NCBI GenBank assembly: GCA_900547745.1
Contig: URHT01000021.1
Coordinates: 1 to 32,120, forward strand
Direction: 5' to 3'
Length of the DNA: 32,120 nt
From: an uncultured Eubacteriales bacterium
GTDB lineage: Bacteria > Bacillota > Clostridia > Oscillospirales > Oscillospiraceae
How positions within the stretch are numbered: the stretch's first letter is position 1; the number at the start of each line of letters is the position of its first letter. The notes beneath the pieces are model-generated. The model ran no database searches. It was given only the letters and a program-made list of their open reading frames with translations, and had not been told where the DNA came from. The translations under genes were made by a program, and so were the position numbers. Positions 31,882 through 32,120 of this stretch are shown here, in pieces.

Positions 31882-32120
31882 TTACTTGTGGGCCAGAACC
31901 TTGTTGGCCTCGGCCATCTCCTGGAAGATGCCCTGATGCTTCTTGGCCATGATCGCCTTGATGACCAGCAGGGTCGCTACCATCAGCACGCAGGCAATGA
32001 CGAGGCAGATGACCACGTTCTGGAGCAGACCCGCAATGATGAAGCTGACAAAGGTCACGCCGGAAACGGTCAGGGCGTAGGGGATCTGGGTGAACACATG
32101 GTTCAGGTGGTAGCAGTGGG
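31882..32120 (-). CDS. C-terminal part of an NhaC-type Na+/H+ antiporter (5' end beyond window)
   Basis: The frame is open to the right edge, giving 79 residues reading HCYHLNHVFTQIPYALTVSG at the start. In NhaC-family proteins a similar His-rich segment followed by TQxPYALTVA precedes the last helices. Two hydrophobic segments (VTFVSFIIAGLLQNVV and LVIACVLMVATLLVI) and a charged tail ending AEANKVLAHK complete the C-terminus. The family exchanges Na+ for protons or organic acids. The substrate and full length cannot be judged from this fragment. Confidence 0.65.
   Translation of the reverse strand, partial: HCYHLNHVFTQIPYALTVSGVTFVSFIIAGLLQNVVICLVIACVLMVATLLVIKAIMAKKHQGIFQEMAEANKVLAHK

Overview
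The window is about 60% GC, has dense genes with strong Shine-Dalgarno (SD) sites, sigma-A type promoters, lipoprotein ABC transporters, a rubredoxin-first rubrerythrin and an ETF/butyryl-CoA dehydrogenase module. This fits an anaerobic, butyrate-forming gut Firmicute of the Oscillospiraceae type (Flavonifractor/Intestinimonas/Dysosmobacter-like). That placement is inference from gene content, not a database match.

Region 1 (1-13211, minus strand) reads as one long catabolic operon. From its promoter at about 13258-13286 it encodes a class II aldolase, an FGGY sugar kinase, two zinc-type polyol/sugar dehydrogenases and a split transketolase. It then runs without a visible break into 4-hydroxybutyrate dehydrogenase, a crotonase, a CoA-transferase, 4-hydroxybutyryl-CoA dehydratase (AbfD), a hotdog thioesterase, an acyl-CoA dehydrogenase and the start of EtfB. 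A carbohydrate/polyol entry route and the 4-hydroxybutyrate to crotonyl-CoA to butyryl-CoA route therefore appear to be co-transcribed.

Region 2 (13212-20023) holds a divergent DeoR-family regulator (plus strand) and a second minus-strand operon: MBL-fold lactonase, ribose-type binding protein, ABC ATPase, permease, then a second MBL-fold lactonase. The promoters of both operons carry the same 24-bp, 10-bp-phased T-rich operator (13261-13284; 19827-19850 and 19784-19807). This argues that importer, lactonases and catabolic operon form one regulon, most likely under the DeoR protein between them.

Region 3 (20024-25848) holds housekeeping and accessory genes: a small hypothetical protein with its own promoter and terminator, rubrerythrin, phosphoglucomutase/phosphomannomutase, TruA, a LysE-type exporter, an HxlR-type regulator and an MgtC-family membrane protein. 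A 274-bp element with 26-bp terminal inverted repeats lies between lysE and hxlR. The truA start sits on the 3' edge of the lysE terminator hairpin.

Region 4 (25849-32120) holds a three-gene iron/phosphonate/polyamine-type ABC importer driven by a perfect consensus promoter with a palindrome at the start site, an ornithine-racemase-like PLP enzyme with a small unknown membrane protein, and the C-terminal end of an NhaC-type Na+/H+ antiporter entering from the right edge. No tRNA, rRNA, CRISPR, transposase or phage genes were seen.
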